A stretch of DNA of 64,000 bases from Nitzschia sp. DOCU1. Its lineage: Eukaryota > Bacillariophyta > Bacillariophyceae > Bacillariales > Bacillariaceae. The position numbers and the translations under genes were made by a program. Below the pieces are notes generated by a model that saw nothing but the letters and a program-made list of their open reading frames with translations, was not told the DNA's origin and did not search any database. The first letter of the stretch is position 1; each line of letters starts with the position of its first letter. This document shows, one piece after another, positions 18,732 to 30,748 of this stretch. The stretch covers positions 3,534,001-3,598,000 of the forward strand of contig OX595987.1 of the NCBI GenBank assembly GCA_951394045.1, written 5' to 3'.

Positions 18732-21700
18732 TTAGAATGTGAAGTGCTGAATCTTTCCAGCAGCGTTTGTCGGTGACATGATGCTGTGGCTAACAAATCT
18801 CTCTGTAATGATACCTAGCGACTTTATCGCAGCGTTGCGATCAAAGTGCTCCCTCCTCTTCATCCGATTGAGGTTGTTACCAGTTGTTCGTTTTGCATTT
18901 CCGTTGGCCGGCCGAGCTCGTTTCAGAGAAAGTTGGTGCAAGGCCTTGAGACGTTTGATATGCTCGTGCATCGCACAAAACTCTTCCACCATAGGGTTAC
19001 ACTCAGCAATCCGTTGGAGTAACTCAATGGAAAGACAGAAGATACCATCTTTGTCGCGGAACATTTGCATCTTGTCCAAGAAAACCTCAGCAGAGCTGCA
19101 GTCTGCAAAGCTCGGCACAAGCTTTCGATACTGGGAAACATTGTCAAGAGTCAACAAAATACAATGAACCAATTCAACGTGTGGGACGCTTCGATTGCAG
19201 CTTCGAATGAGGTCTAGAAGAATCCATGCTGCGTTTGCTTCAATGAAAAGGACACAACAGAGGGACGAAAGGCGAGTCGAAGTTTCAAGGGACTTCACTG
19301 CATCCATGATTTCCGCCAGGCTCTTGCTGGTCTGTAGTACCACGAGGGCATGCTTTGTCTTGTAGCCAATCTGCAGCTTGGGATCTTTCCGTGCCTTCTT
19401 GTGCGCAACATCAAGCCGCGAGACCACAGCAGCAACTTTTTTCGTGCGATAGCGCCGGATCTGCTTGGCACGGAAGATTGCCTGAAGCCGCGTTACACCC
19501 CGGTTAACGATCGTCGCTCGTCTACGACGAATGTACACCCTGGCCGTCATTTGTATCACAGCAGCGGCTTGATTGAGACGCTTTCGATGGAGGTAGGATC
19601 GGAAGCTGCGCTGTATAGCTCGTGTTCTGAAGTTGAAGAAGCACCGCTCCACAAAGACCGCCAGCTTGAGAGCCTCGTAATTCTTCATGGCTAAATACTT
19701 GCGCGCGAAAGACTGCAGTCTAACGGCAGCATCAACGTGGACGAAGTAATCGCAGAACTGGGCAAATCCTCTCCATACTCGCTGAATTTCCGACGCAGCA
19801 AAATGATTGAGCTCTAAATCCTCTCGCGCTAAGTAGCCTCTAGCCAATCCTTGAATACGAATTGCGGAGTCGCGCATTCGAAGGAAAGCTTGGCGTTTGA
19901 TATATCGCCTGATAGCTGACTGAACAATGGAGGCTGACAGCGACACAAAACGAAGGTAGTCCCGCTGTAGGAAACCCCGAAGGGCCGCTTGGATTTTGAC
20001 AACTTGAGACCGACAGTTTCTCAAATGCATTCGGGCTTGAAAGCGGCGAATCTCGGATTGAAGACGAATAACGGCAATCTGTTTCACAAGGTATTCGACG
20101 TGAGCAGCAAAGCATCGCCAAGTCTTTTGAATCTTTCTGGCTGAGAAGTGTCTGATGGAGGTCTTCCGCGAAGCATAGCCACGCCAAATCCTTTGTACAC
20201 TCAAACAGGCGAGATTCTGGTTCTCCCAAAGAAGCTTCTTTGCACGAACATGAGCGACTTTTCGAGTAGCGAGGAACCGTCTTGCGCTGCATTGAAGGAC
20301 CAATACAGAAGCAAGGGCTTGGTGCAGTTTTCGTTGCATTATCCACCGTCGAACTTGGCACTGCACGATTGTGACATCGACAACATACATTTGATACCAA
20401 ACGGACCAGTAGTGCCTTCGGAATGCGGATTGAATGCTTCTTGCCGACCCATGCAAAACAGCGAGGTTACGTCTGACGAGATAGCCCCTGTACGTCGCTT
20501 GCACAATAGCAGAAGCAGAATTCTCAAGAAATTCCCTCTGCTGCTCACACCAAAGTTGGTACAGCATCCGGCGAGCAAGCCAAGTTCGAGCCATAGACTG
20601 AATCTGAACACATGCTTTCATTCTGCGAAGACACTGACGTTTTGCGTGCCACACCCGAGCCAACGATTGTACAACTGTGACATCATAGCGGGCGAGCTCA
20701 AAGAAAATCTTGGCAACATGCGTCCTGTACACCGACTGAATCAAAGTGGCGTTTGCATGATTCCACCAAAGTTCTCGCCGGACAGTCGAGCCGCGAAAGA
20801 TCGCCTGGATAAGCTGTGCCGCCTGATTTCTTCGTCTCTCCTCCTCCAGCTCCTTTCTGATCACGGCTACCCGGCGGCAAGCATTGTGTCTGCGAGCAAA
20901 GGATTGTAGCAAGAGAAGTGCCGACTCCACCTTCTCTGTCCGTCGCTTCGCCAAATATCTACGAACCGCGCTCTGAGCCAACACGATATCGCATAATGTA
21001 ACTGAGTACTTGATGTATCGGGAGAAACCTCGCCATATGCGTTGGATTGTGGTCACATGCGAGCCCAGCCTCATCAGTTCAAGTCGAAGTTCGCGCCCTC
21101 GGCATATAGCCTGTATTTTCACAGCTGCGCATCTCGTGGATTGAAAATGCCGTCGATGAATGACCATCCTGCAGAACGCCGCGATCACCGTTGCTCCTCT
21201 GACACTTTCACTGCGGCATCGACGTGCTAGGAAGCATCGAACGGACGACTGGTCACAAAGACAAGATGAGTAAAACAAATAAATAAATAACAACTCTCCA
21301 TCCCTTCCGCCTCGACGTACCTGGATAGCAATGGCAGATGCCTGGCGTTGCAAATAGTCTTCATGTTGACTGCGCAAGAACTCCAATCGCTTGAAGGATA
21401 ACCAACGCCGAGCAAAATTTTGAAGGGTTTGTACGGACGCTTTGCGTTTGCATGCTTCCCGCTGGACCAGCATTCGCCGCACAAGGCTTTGACAGATGAC
21501 GATCTCTAACAAATCCAACTCGAAGTTGTACCTTGCAAAATATCGTCTCCAGCAGGCTTGGATGACAACAACTGCAAGGCATGTTTTCCGGTATTCATTC
21601 ACGGCACTGTATCGTCGCCAGCAAGATTGGATTAGCGTAGTGGAGAACAACGCATGTTGAAACTGGGTCTTGACTAAGCTGGCTCGCCAGAAAGATTGAA

Positions 21701-24700
21701 TGCAGGTGGCACTGCTATGCTGAAGCTTCCACATTGCAAAAGATCTCCACTGACGTTGAATTGATGTAACACATAAAGTAGTCTTGCGCCACCTTTGTCG
21801 AGCAATCCGTCCGCGAAAGGATGCCTGCATAAAAGTGATAGCTGAAACCTTGTGCAAAAAGCCCCGACGGGCTACGAAACGACGCCACGTTCGCTGGATC
21901 GACTTGGATGACTCATTGACAGTCCGTCGAAAGGACAGTTCGTTCTTGGCTCTCCAAGTTCGAATCGCACACTAAAACGTAAAGAACAATGTAAGTCGCA
22001 GGATTGGGTTTGTGCATCACCCAAACGGTTTGAGTACTCACCTGACAGACGATTGCGGCATTATGTTGACGGATTTGGTACTCATGCTGCAAGCGCAACC
22101 GATGTAAGACACGACGGGCTAGGGCACATCTCATCGCCAATTGCATACGGGCGATCGCATGTACTCGGCGTTCCGCAGACTTCTTTGCAAGTCTCATGCG
22201 AGCGAGGCTTTGAACCGAAACAATGTCCAACACATCCAAGTTGAACTGAACCTGGGCGGCAAAACCTCTCCACGTCTTCTGCAACAAAGTGGCGGCTCTT
22301 GACATTCGTTGCATCGGAAGCATTTTGCGAACCAGATATCCCCGCATGGCTCTCTGAATGGAAATGATCAACTCTCGTGTAATCTCAAATACCATTGCCT
22401 TGCAGTAGCCGCGCCAGACCTTTTGAATTGTTGTTGCTGCCTTGTGCTGCGCTACGAATTGTTGGTACCTGTATCGGGCACTGACACCTCGCCAACGGCT
22501 CTGAATCAAGATAGCGGCAACCTGGGAATCCGCGTATTCAACCCAGCTCCACCATGTCTTCTGAATTAAAATCGCAGCATGGTTACGTCGTTGTAGATCG
22601 CGTCTGTCCAAGTATCCTCTCCAACTTTTCTGAACATCGATGACAGCGCCACGGGCTTTGTGCCAAAGGCAGCGACCCTGAAAGGCACGCCAAGTTGTCT
22701 GGATAGAAGTCGCTGCATCACGCTCAACAACAGCCTCGAGCAAATCAAGCTGAGCTTCATACCGACGGAAATATTTTTGGATGACAACTGCGGCATGTTG
22801 CCTCTCCCACAGCACGAAGTAACGTTGGCGACCCCATCCACCACGAACGAAGCGCTATAACCAACAAAAGATCGACATCAGCTTTGTTGAAATGAACACA
22901 ATGCCCACCCATACTCATAAAAACTTACCTGGATCTCAACGGCTGCATGTTGTCGTTCTTCTCGTTCCAGCCGATCGCGTTTCATCCGCACAAGGCCATG
23001 TCGATGGCAAACTACAAAATTCTCCAAAACGGCAACAGCAGCAGCATATCGTCGCTGCAGAGAGGCATAGTAGGTGTGCTTGTTTTCACACCAGTACTGA
23101 TAAATGACCCACGCTGCGGCCTCCTTCTTTTCTTGAAGAACTTTTTCGCGGTAACGCCGATAGCAAGCTTGAATGAGAATGGTGGCAAAGATCTCTTCAC
23201 TGGATTCCATGAGCCGTGAGCAAAGATAGGTCAAACAAAGCAGCATGGATCGTTCGTCGGGAGGATTCTTGGAGTCGGTAACGGGAAGCATCTTGGGAAT
23301 GCCGCCAAGTTCCGTGACTCGCTTCGCTACCAGGGCCGAGTTGGAACGTTCATTTGCCAAGGCTTGTTCCAAAGGAAGCTCGGTAGTGTCATTCGAAGTG
23401 GGCAAAATCTCTTCTGCTCTAATGACTGCTGGATGATAGTAATGGACAAGAAAGCAAAGTGCCTTTCCATCAGCAAATGAATCCGTGAAATCATGTAACT
23501 GCAGTCCAAAGTTGGACAAGACGGCCTTGCACCATCGTAGAAGTAACGCCTTGAGCTTTTCTTCTGAGGTTTCCTTCGAGCCGTCGGTGGACTTATCCGG
23601 CGAGAGCCCTTGTGGTGATTTGAGTAGGCCTTGCATCTTGCGCCGGGCTTGACCTGATCGGAGTACGTTCTCAATCTCGTGCTCCACTTGATTACTCTCG
23701 AGAAGCTTGGTCATGCATGTATGGGCAATCACTGCCCACATGAGCTTCAACACGATTTCCCGGTGAGCGTCGACAATATGGTGAGCCGAAACGTCCTCGG
23801 GAATCCAAATACCAAACTCTTTGAGCTTATCGATAGACACGTTGACATTGTGCATCTTTTGAAGGCGAGATACTGCCGGCAGTCGGAGTGATCGCATCAT
23901 GACCTTGAAGGGACTATCCGTGACAATCTCGGCCATGCGAGTAAGGCGGCCCCCATCACGAAGATCCGCGGCAAGATTAGTGACATTGAATTCGAGCTCG
24001 TCAATGGGATCCTGAACGTAGGAAACTTTCAAGCCGATACGCGACAAATGTTTGATGAAGTCCCCTTCTGCGGACAAAAAGTGCCGACATACTGACAATA
24101 AAACTGCTTTGGACGATTTGACCTCGGAACCCTTGGTGAAGAGACGAGGCACTTTGTCAAGCACGTTGGCAGTTTTGGCATGATCCAAAAAGAGAATCAA
24201 CACCATCAAGCGGTACAGCACCAAGGTTCTCATTTCTTCCCGATACAGTGTTTCAAACTTGCCCGAAGGAACCTTGGTTTTGCCCTTGGTGTACTTCATG
24301 AGCACATTGGAATCCGAAAGAACCCGGTCCACCACAAAGGCTCGAAGGGCCGCTCTCATGCGTGCCACTGGCGTCTGTTGACAAAAGAGAAAGGTGAATT
24401 AGTGGTGACTAGACGAGGCTCGGACAATAAGAGCTGTTTCAAGCGTCACGTACCATTTGACCATCCCCTTGATCTTGGAATTTATCCGGCATGATAAGTT
24501 CTCCAAACATGACTTCCAATCCCAATCGCAACCACGGAGTCGTGTAGGATAACAACAGTTGAATGGCCTGTTTGCGCAAACTCAAGTCCGCATGAATGTC
24601 TCGATCGGCTCGAATCGCCAAGCGGCCTCGGGCAATCTCCGATAGAACAGTATCTCTCATCTTTTTCATGGGTGCACTCTGGAACAGCTCTGCAGCTTTG

Positions 24701-26766
24701 AAGCGTACTTGGGCCAGCCGCCGATGAATGACCAAGGCACGGAGGCCACTGCTTCCTGCCGTGTCACCGTCCTCGTCGTCATCTGGATGAAACGTGTAGT
24801 TGAGCCAGCTGACAAACGTATCGCACTGCTTTCCAGCCCAGTCGTCGGCATCTCTAGCGATCTTAATGGGGGATTTGGCTTTGGGTGCCTTTTGCTTCAT
24901 GGGAGTCTCCTGCACTACTGCCTTCTCCGTCGGCGCCGAGATTTCGAACGCAACCGTGTTCCGAGGCCCCATTGAATCGTCCATGACATTGACGACTTCG
25001 ATCTGGCTCTTCGTTTCTTTCTTGGGAAAGAATTTGCTGTTCTTTTGGAGCGGTGCACGCTGCTGTTTGGTTTCTACCTTTTTGGTCCGTACGGGGGCAG
25101 GATCCACCGATTTTGGTGGCTTGACGACAGCCACAGGCTTTGGTGGCTTGGCCTTCGGCGCAGCCTTGGAACTATCACTCTTGGTAGGCTTTGGAGCAGT
25201 GCGTTGCTCCAATCGCTTCAAAAGATGCGGGGGTGGCGTAGCTAGATTCTTGGATACATTTGTAGCGTCGGTAAACAGATTGGACATGTCCATCGTCAGC
25301 CCTTTGCCCTTTACCATGGGCTCAACTGGTGGGACGGGTTCCGATTCCTCCATTGTCGGTGCCATTGGCGGCTCATCCGTCTTCTTCACCTCCAAGAGAG
25401 ACGAGGCAGTCGGCTTTTGAAGTCGTTCCAAAAGATGAGGCGGTGGTGATAATTGTGCCGGCTTGGAAGTCCTAGTGTCCATTGTCGATGATTCAGTGCC
25501 TCCTGCCTTGGATTCAGCATCGTCATTAGGAAAGAGTACTTTGAGTTTGGTGGGAGGACCTAACATGGACTTGGGAGGCAGTTTCGAAGAGAGTTTGCTC
25601 CTAGTGGGCTGGCTGTTGTCAACGACGGCTGTTGCATTGCTTCGTTTCGTGGGCTTTTGCAATCGCTCCAAAAGATGCGGCGGGGGAGTCGCCTTGGCAA
25701 AGACACGTTCTTCTGGCCTATTCTTTTCTACCGAAAACATTGTAGATAGATCCAACGCCACTCCCCTACGAGTTTGCAGAATCGTTGGTTCCGGAGATTC
25801 GATAGCCTCGGCCTCATCTTGCTCCACAGTTTCCCGTTCCTCCAGCTGGTCCTCATGGTCTTCAAGACTTTCGGGCGTCGTTTGTAGGAGCGACCGCGGT
25901 TGCAAGGGCGGCGACGCCCACTCCATTCGACTACTACTAGTATTTTTCTTCTTTTGCGACGTGGAAATTTCATGAATTGCTGCAGCCGTATGAGGGGGCA
26001 CAATGTAGAGTCCAGTGGTTGTCATCGTAGTACTACCCGCACTCGATGGATTGTGCGATGCCCCCAAGACATTCCACAAGGCACCGGGTGGTGAAACGAG
26101 CAAGGATTCTTCCATGTCATCGCAAAAGTCGTCATCGTAATCTCCATCCAGTTCGGTTCGCAAGAGAGAATTCGGTGTTTTAGGCGCCACACGCTGTGGA
26201 GGACCCAAGGCAGTGGCACCTCCGAGGCGACTGGTGCGTCCTGCTCCACCTAGTAGACTCGTTCGCTTCGTCAACAAGTTGCCTCCAGCGTCAACAGCGG
26301 CAGCACGTTCTTCTCCATTGGACTTGAAGGATACGGCAAAGGAGACCCCTTTTGATGCAACAGGAGCCCCAGTATCCTTATGTTCCAGTGCAACTACTGA
26401 TTTTGTCATTTCATCCACAATGCTAGGCGATGTCGTCGTTGGATGTGGCGATTTTCCTCGCAAGGCACGTCGAAAGGATTGCGCACTGGTCGGTGGCGTC
26501 AGCGACAATGGAGCAACGAAGCTAGGCGAGAAAAGTCCCATGTTGCTGGAATGTTGATTTTCTTTTTCTACGGTTGTGTTCAATGGTGTCTTTTCTAATG
26601 ATCCACTTTTCTTCTTGACGACATGAGGTGTTCCACGAATTGCTACGTTGAGTTTCGCCGCCGAAAGGGGTTTTCGCCCGGAACGCATGGGTGTGCCAAA
26701 CGAAACGGCTTTGGGCCTACTGGGCGTCGTCATCGTAGCCACCTCGGGCTCTTGAAAAATCTCCAT
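18732..26766 (-). CDS. ASPM: ASPM/abnormal-spindle homologue (calponin-homology + IQ-repeat spindle-pole protein)
   Basis: Five exons: 24454-26766, 22929-24374, 22042-22854, 21321-21971, 18732-21248, all phase 0, giving 2579 residues. The region 1 to about 640 is disordered, Pro/Ser/Lys-rich, with three copies of a PPPHLL-x-RL motif. About 640-1070 is the ASPM-specific helical and CH region (WLNYTFHPDD, LLSYTTPWLRLGLEVMFGELI, VLILFLDHAK, FLSAEGDFIKHLSRIGL, VSRLQKMHNVNV), followed by a second CH domain (WCKAVLSNFGLQLHDFTDSFADGKALCFLVHYYHP). From about 1165 to 2350 come dozens of IQ motifs (AAxxIQxxxRGxxxRR), predicted calmodulin-binding sites. The C-terminus is ARM-like. The family focuses spindle microtubule minus ends. 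Start is the first ATG; the frame extends further only with TTG. Human ASPM is longer (about 3500 residues) mainly through more IQs. Confidence 0.93.
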
Positions 26767-27089
26767 GGCGGGCCTCCACCTTTTGCCGTCAAGCAACGTT
26801 TCAAACCAGTTTGGAAACCGAAAAGAGGATGATGATGATGTGAGACTACACCTCCTAAAACTATGTGGTGGGATGAAAAGCTATCGTCATGTGTGCCGTT
26901 GTGGCATCGACGTGCGCGCCGAAATTCAAATCTGAACCAAGTACCAGAGTTTCGGCGTAGCAATTACGTAGACGATTTTATCTAAATCTTAGGGACTGTA
27001 TAAAACTATATATTGCCTGCCGCTCTCCGCCCTTCATTTTTTGCGTTGGATTGGATGTTTGGCACACACATAGTTGTGGTGGATTGACC
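26767..27089. promoter_or_regulatory. Compact bidirectional promoter between ASPM and the TCP10-domain gene
   Basis: 323 bp separate the two opposed ATGs. The plus-strand side has an AT-rich patch (TATAAAACTATATATTG at 26999-27015) about 80 bp upstream of the TCP10-domain ATG, a possible TATA element. Confidence 0.5.
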
Positions 27090-29009
27090 ATGATGATGTT
27101 ACGAGGGATGGCCAACAGCAGCAGCGTCCAACGTCACCACCATGGAGGCCTAGAGCCTCCATCTTCCACTGTCAAACCAATGGCACATGATTTCTTTTCT
27201 CCATTAAGTTATTCTCGTTCGTCGGCAGGCTCTACCATGTCGCAACAACAACATGCGACTCCCTTTCCGCCTCCACCTCCTCCTTCCATTCAAAAGTCCG
27301 TCTTGGTAGAAGGCATGTCACAAATGTCTCCATTTCCTCCCACTACTGAAATGTCTCGTTTATTGTCCTTGTCAGGAAATTGTGACGTGGAAACCCCACG
27401 TTCCATCTTGTCCAACAAATCTCTCTCTAGCGAACGCATGAAAGAAGAATTGCAGCAAGTTTTGCAATACCTCGATGGCATGACCTTTGTGACTCCCTAC
27501 AAGCCAGAAATGAGTCGAATATTCGTGACACCGGCCATGTCCCACTTCAAACCTCCTCGCCCGACTACGGCTAGTCGTCCTATACTTCAAGATCGATCCA
27601 ATCAAGTTGCCTCTGCTCGTGATCCAACACCCACCAAGCTCAAGCCGATTGCCTTGGATTTGTTGCGAGAAAATCCAGACACGGCTCCCTCCTTTTTTCT
27701 TCATTCCACCATGGAAGAAAATGAGGATTCTTCCTTGATTGTCGAATTGTCTACCACCACAACCACCAATCAAGACGAACAAATGAACCATGTAGCAGAT
27801 CCTCCAACCGAAGATTCCAAACTTTGGACGTCTCCACAATTGCGACGAGTACCACGGGATCCCGAACCCACACGGGAACAAAAGGGAGAATCTTCCATTT
27901 TGCTGGGTACTGCCTTTGCCGACTATGACTTGATGCCACGGCGTACTACTACTAGCAGCAGTCAGGGTCTTGTCCCACAAGCGGCGTGGGCAACGCCCAT
28001 GTCCCTGCATCGACAAGACGACGACGACGACTCGTTGTCTCTTGTCTATCATGTGGATTCCACCACCCATCAAGAGAATAGTTTGCATCTTCCCGCAACG
28101 CCTGCTGCTCTGAATACTAATATGGAAGCCAAATTGGAGGAATTGTGTTTGCGACAGCCAGAATCTCCTCGGGATGCCAAGGAGTGGTTGCAAACCGCCA
28201 TGTTGGCACTTCAAGACGCTCGTGCCGAACGAGATGCCGCCCGCCAATGGGCTAAAGATATGAAACTCGCCGTTCAAAAGTGGGCCGAAGAACAACGCAA
28301 ATTGATTCGTTGTGAGACCACGACACGAATGGATGCTCTAGAAGAACGAGAACAACAAGTTCGCTTTCAGACAGAAGCCCTGGCCAATCTAGAAAGCTTG
28401 GTGCAACAGTTGCATCTCGACTTTCAGTCGACTCAATCTCAGCGTCTCGAGTCGGAATCGCAACTGCAACAGTTGATTTTGGATCAACAACAACATATTC
28501 ATACGTTATCCCAACAGCTGACGAACATGGAACAGACTGTCAGTGAAGGTCTTTCTCAAGCGATCGGCCGTACACCCAAATCGGAACTTTCCTCGCAGTT
28601 TGCCTTTCCCACATTTGTGGACCGCCCTGCTGCTGCTGCTACTAATAGCAGCCAAAAGTCTACGCGTTCGTCTTCGAGTCATCGTGTTCGCAAGGCCCTT
28701 CCCAATGGCAAAGGCCACGTGATTGTCTATTCGAGTGGTGTCGAAAAAGAAGTGCACAACGATGGTACTACTATCATTCGCTATACCAATGGCGACGTGG
28801 AAACCAATTTTGGAACTTCGATTGCTTATTTTCATGCGGCCGAACAAGTCTTGCAAATTACCAATACTCGTGACGCATCCATTTTATTGGAATATCCCAA
28901 TGGACAAATCGAACGACATTATGCCAATGGACGCAAGGCTGTTTGGTTTCCCGATGGAACCAAGGCTCTGTTATCGGCAGATGGTATCGTGGAAGGATAT
29001 CCACAATAA
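27090..29009 (+). CDS. CPAP/SAS-4-like protein with C-terminal TCP10 (G-box) domain
   Basis: Single exon, 639 residues from ATGATGATG at 27090 (the frame opens upstream only at a TTG). Residues 1 to about 360 are disordered, Pro/Ser/Thr-rich. A coiled coil spans about 365-500 (LALQDARAERDAARQWAKDM, LEEREQQVRFQTEALANLES, LQQLILDQQQHIHTLSQQL). The last 100 residues form the T-complex-10 C-terminal beta-strand repeat: GKGHVIVYSSGVEKEVHNDG, TIIRYTNGDVETNFG, LEYPNGQIERHYANGRK and VWFPDGTKALLSADG. That domain is the G-box of CPAP/CENPJ/SAS-4, which binds STIL/Ana2 during centriole assembly in animals. The tubulin-binding PN2-3 segment is not recognised. Function in an alga with few or no centrioles is an open question. 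Confidence 0.75.
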   Translation: MMMLRGMANSSSVQRHHHGGLEPPSSTVKPMAHDFFSPLSYSRSSAGSTMSQQQHATPFPPPPPPSIQKSVLVEGMSQMSPFPPTTEMSRLLSLSGNCDVETPRSILSNKSLSSERMKEELQQVLQYLDGMTFVTPYKPEMSRIFVTPAMSHFKPPRPTTASRPILQDRSNQVASARDPTPTKLKPIALDLLRENPDTAPSFFLHSTMEENEDSSLIVELSTTTTTNQDEQMNHVADPPTEDSKLWTSPQLRRVPRDPEPTREQKGESSILLGTAFADYDLMPRRTTTSSSQGLVPQAAWATPMSLHRQDDDDDSLSLVYHVDSTTHQENSLHLPATPAALNTNMEAKLEELCLRQPESPRDAKEWLQTAMLALQDARAERDAARQWAKDMKLAVQKWAEEQRKLIRCETTTRMDALEEREQQVRFQTEALANLESLVQQLHLDFQSTQSQRLESESQLQQLILDQQQHIHTLSQQLTNMEQTVSEGLSQAIGRTPKSELSSQFAFPTFVDRPAAAATNSSQKSTRSSSSHRVRKALPNGKGHVIVYSSGVEKEVHNDGTTIIRYTNGDVETNFGTSIAYFHAAEQVLQITNTRDASILLEYPNGQIERHYANGRKAVWFPDGTKALLSADGIVEGYPQ

Positions 29010-29206
29010 TAATAGAGTTTGTGAGTGCTGGACTGTAAAGGAGCAAGGGGGACGGGATAACAACTTCAATGTACAAGAGTACAAGTCTGTCAGTCTGTAC
29101 TACTACTAATAGTTAAAAGCAGCCTATAAAGACTACTACGCACTATCCAGTTAGCCACTGCCTTGAGGTTCACCCCCCTTTTCTTCGCCGGAGCGATACT
29201 CGTAGC

Positions 29207-30304
29207 CTAGGACGATAGGTTTGTGGTACTCTCCACATTTCTCGCATAGGCCAATACCATGCGTTGGTCATGCCCAGGACGTTCAATGGTTCGCATCACA
29301 TCATTTTCCAATTCTTCCAATCCGACATGATCAGTGACTAATATACCCCGATCATGATCTAATTCATGTTGGACACAACGACTCGCTTCTCCTGTAAAGC
29401 GGATGGTTTGCTCTTGGCCTTGGCAATTCCTGTAGCGGACATCAATCCAAGCATCTCGCAAGACAGTAGCGACAAAGGTGGGTGGTAATACCAAACAATG
29501 CTCTTCCCAGACGCACATTTGCGTTTCCGGACTTCGACCTACAATTTGGGGATTGATCATGACCAATGGAATATCCCGTTTGCGATTGTTGGGTGATTCC
29601 ACATAGACCAGCCGGGCATTAACGCCACATTGTTCGGCTGCCAATCCCACCGCACCTTCTTGTTGAGCCGTTTGTTGCAAGAGTTGACACGCCTCTAAAA
29701 GTGTATCCGAGCCAAACCAACGCGAATCGACGGGTTGGGCTGGACGTCGAAGAATGGGATCGGGCCATTTCGCCATGGGCATTTGTAAGTTTTGTTGTTG
29801 AACAGCTTGTTCCAGTGACAAGAGCTGCAAGTGGGTGCCGGTCCATTCCGTACTGTAGACAAAGGGGTGCTGGATTTGTTCATTTGTGGCTAATTCCGTG
29901 GCCGCCGAGGACAATGGTGGGAATAGTGTCGTCGAGGTACCTCCTGACATTATTATTGAAGATGATATAGCTTGCTGTTTCGACCAGTCGAAAAAGTCTC
30001 GTCGAGATGATATGGAGTCTCCGGACATGGACAGACTGCTGACTGCGGTAATATCAGAAATAAAAGATAGAAGCAGTAGCAGTAACATCACCGGAACATG
30101 GGTTTGGAAGTTTCTTCCTGGGCAGCGGGGTGGACGTATTCGTTGGATGCTAGAAGTATTGCCATTCACTTTGCTTGATTCGACCCAATCAACCGCAGCA
30201 AACAACGGCAAGGCACATTCCTCGTTTGGCTTCTTTGAAACCAGCCCCACCATCTTTCCAACATCATTGTCATCAACGACAACAATGAACGCAGACGGAG
30301 TCAT
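29207..30304 (-). CDS. Organellar peptide deformylase
   Basis: Single exon; 365 residues from the ATG at 30302-30304. The three PDF motifs are present in order: GLAAEQ (motif 1, GxGLAAxQ-like), EEHCLVLP (motif 2, with the Cys metal ligand; the usual EGCLS is altered) and CVQHELDHDRG (motif 3, HExxH with both His ligands and catalytic Glu). The enzyme removes the N-formyl group from nascent organelle-encoded proteins. An internal ATG at 30088 would start MLLLLLLSFISDITAVSSLS, which reads as a signal peptide and would fit plastid targeting in secondary-plastid algae. That may be the biological start, making a 293-residue precursor. Which start is used cannot be told from sequence alone. Confidence 0.88.
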   Translation of the reverse strand: MTPSAFIVVVDDNDVGKMVGLVSKKPNEECALPLFAAVDWVESSKVNGNTSSIQRIRPPRCPGRNFQTHVPVMLLLLLLSFISDITAVSSLSMSGDSISSRRDFFDWSKQQAISSSIIMSGGTSTTLFPPLSSAATELATNEQIQHPFVYSTEWTGTHLQLLSLEQAVQQQNLQMPMAKWPDPILRRPAQPVDSRWFGSDTLLEACQLLQQTAQQEGAVGLAAEQCGVNARLVYVESPNNRKRDIPLVMINPQIVGRSPETQMCVWEEHCLVLPPTFVATVLRDAWIDVRYRNCQGQEQTIRFTGEASRCVQHELDHDRGILVTDHVGLEELENDVMRTIERPGHDQRMVLAYARNVESTTNLSS

Positions 30305-30748
30305 GTCCCATGACGATCATCCGAAAGGACTTGAGTGGGACGTGTGCTTTGTGTCGAAACAAAATCTTTTTTGCGGAAGATACGCGGGTGGATGACGACC
30401 TTATTGAATGACGACGACAGACGTAAACGATCTTCGACTAAAACGAATGACATGAGGCGTCCGTCCTTCGCCAATTCAATCCCCACCCCCAATCGCGCGT
30501 TCGATGCTTGGCGTGCGCGCGCCTGCCCATCGGTTTTCAATCTCTTTCAACGGATGCCTCCGACCGCTCACATTTTGGAAGATCCGTTTTGTGTCTCCAT
30601 AACACGATCGTGAAACGCTTTCAGGTTTTGAAGTAATACGTAGAGGTTGGATGAAAACCTCATCTCGCCAAACCAGAACCATCGCCAATGAAACGGCGAT
30701 TAATGTGGAGGGAGTCCTTGCCTCCAACCCGCAAAAGTATCTCATAAA

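Noticed and set aside
20148..20909. 253-residue plus-strand open frame inside ASPM
   Set aside because: It overlaps the IQ-repeat exon in antisense; the IQ motifs on the minus strand fully explain the region.
18732..22854. The many regularly spaced repeats, considered as a CRISPR-like or satellite array
   Set aside because: The periodicity is at protein level (IQ motifs), the DNA units are diverged, and they sit in continuous coding exons.
27372..28295. 307-residue open frame on the minus strand opposite the TCP10-domain gene
   Set aside because: It is antisense to a well-supported coding exon, is Gly/Arg/Phe-biased, and has no domain. It is a shadow of codon usage on the other strand.
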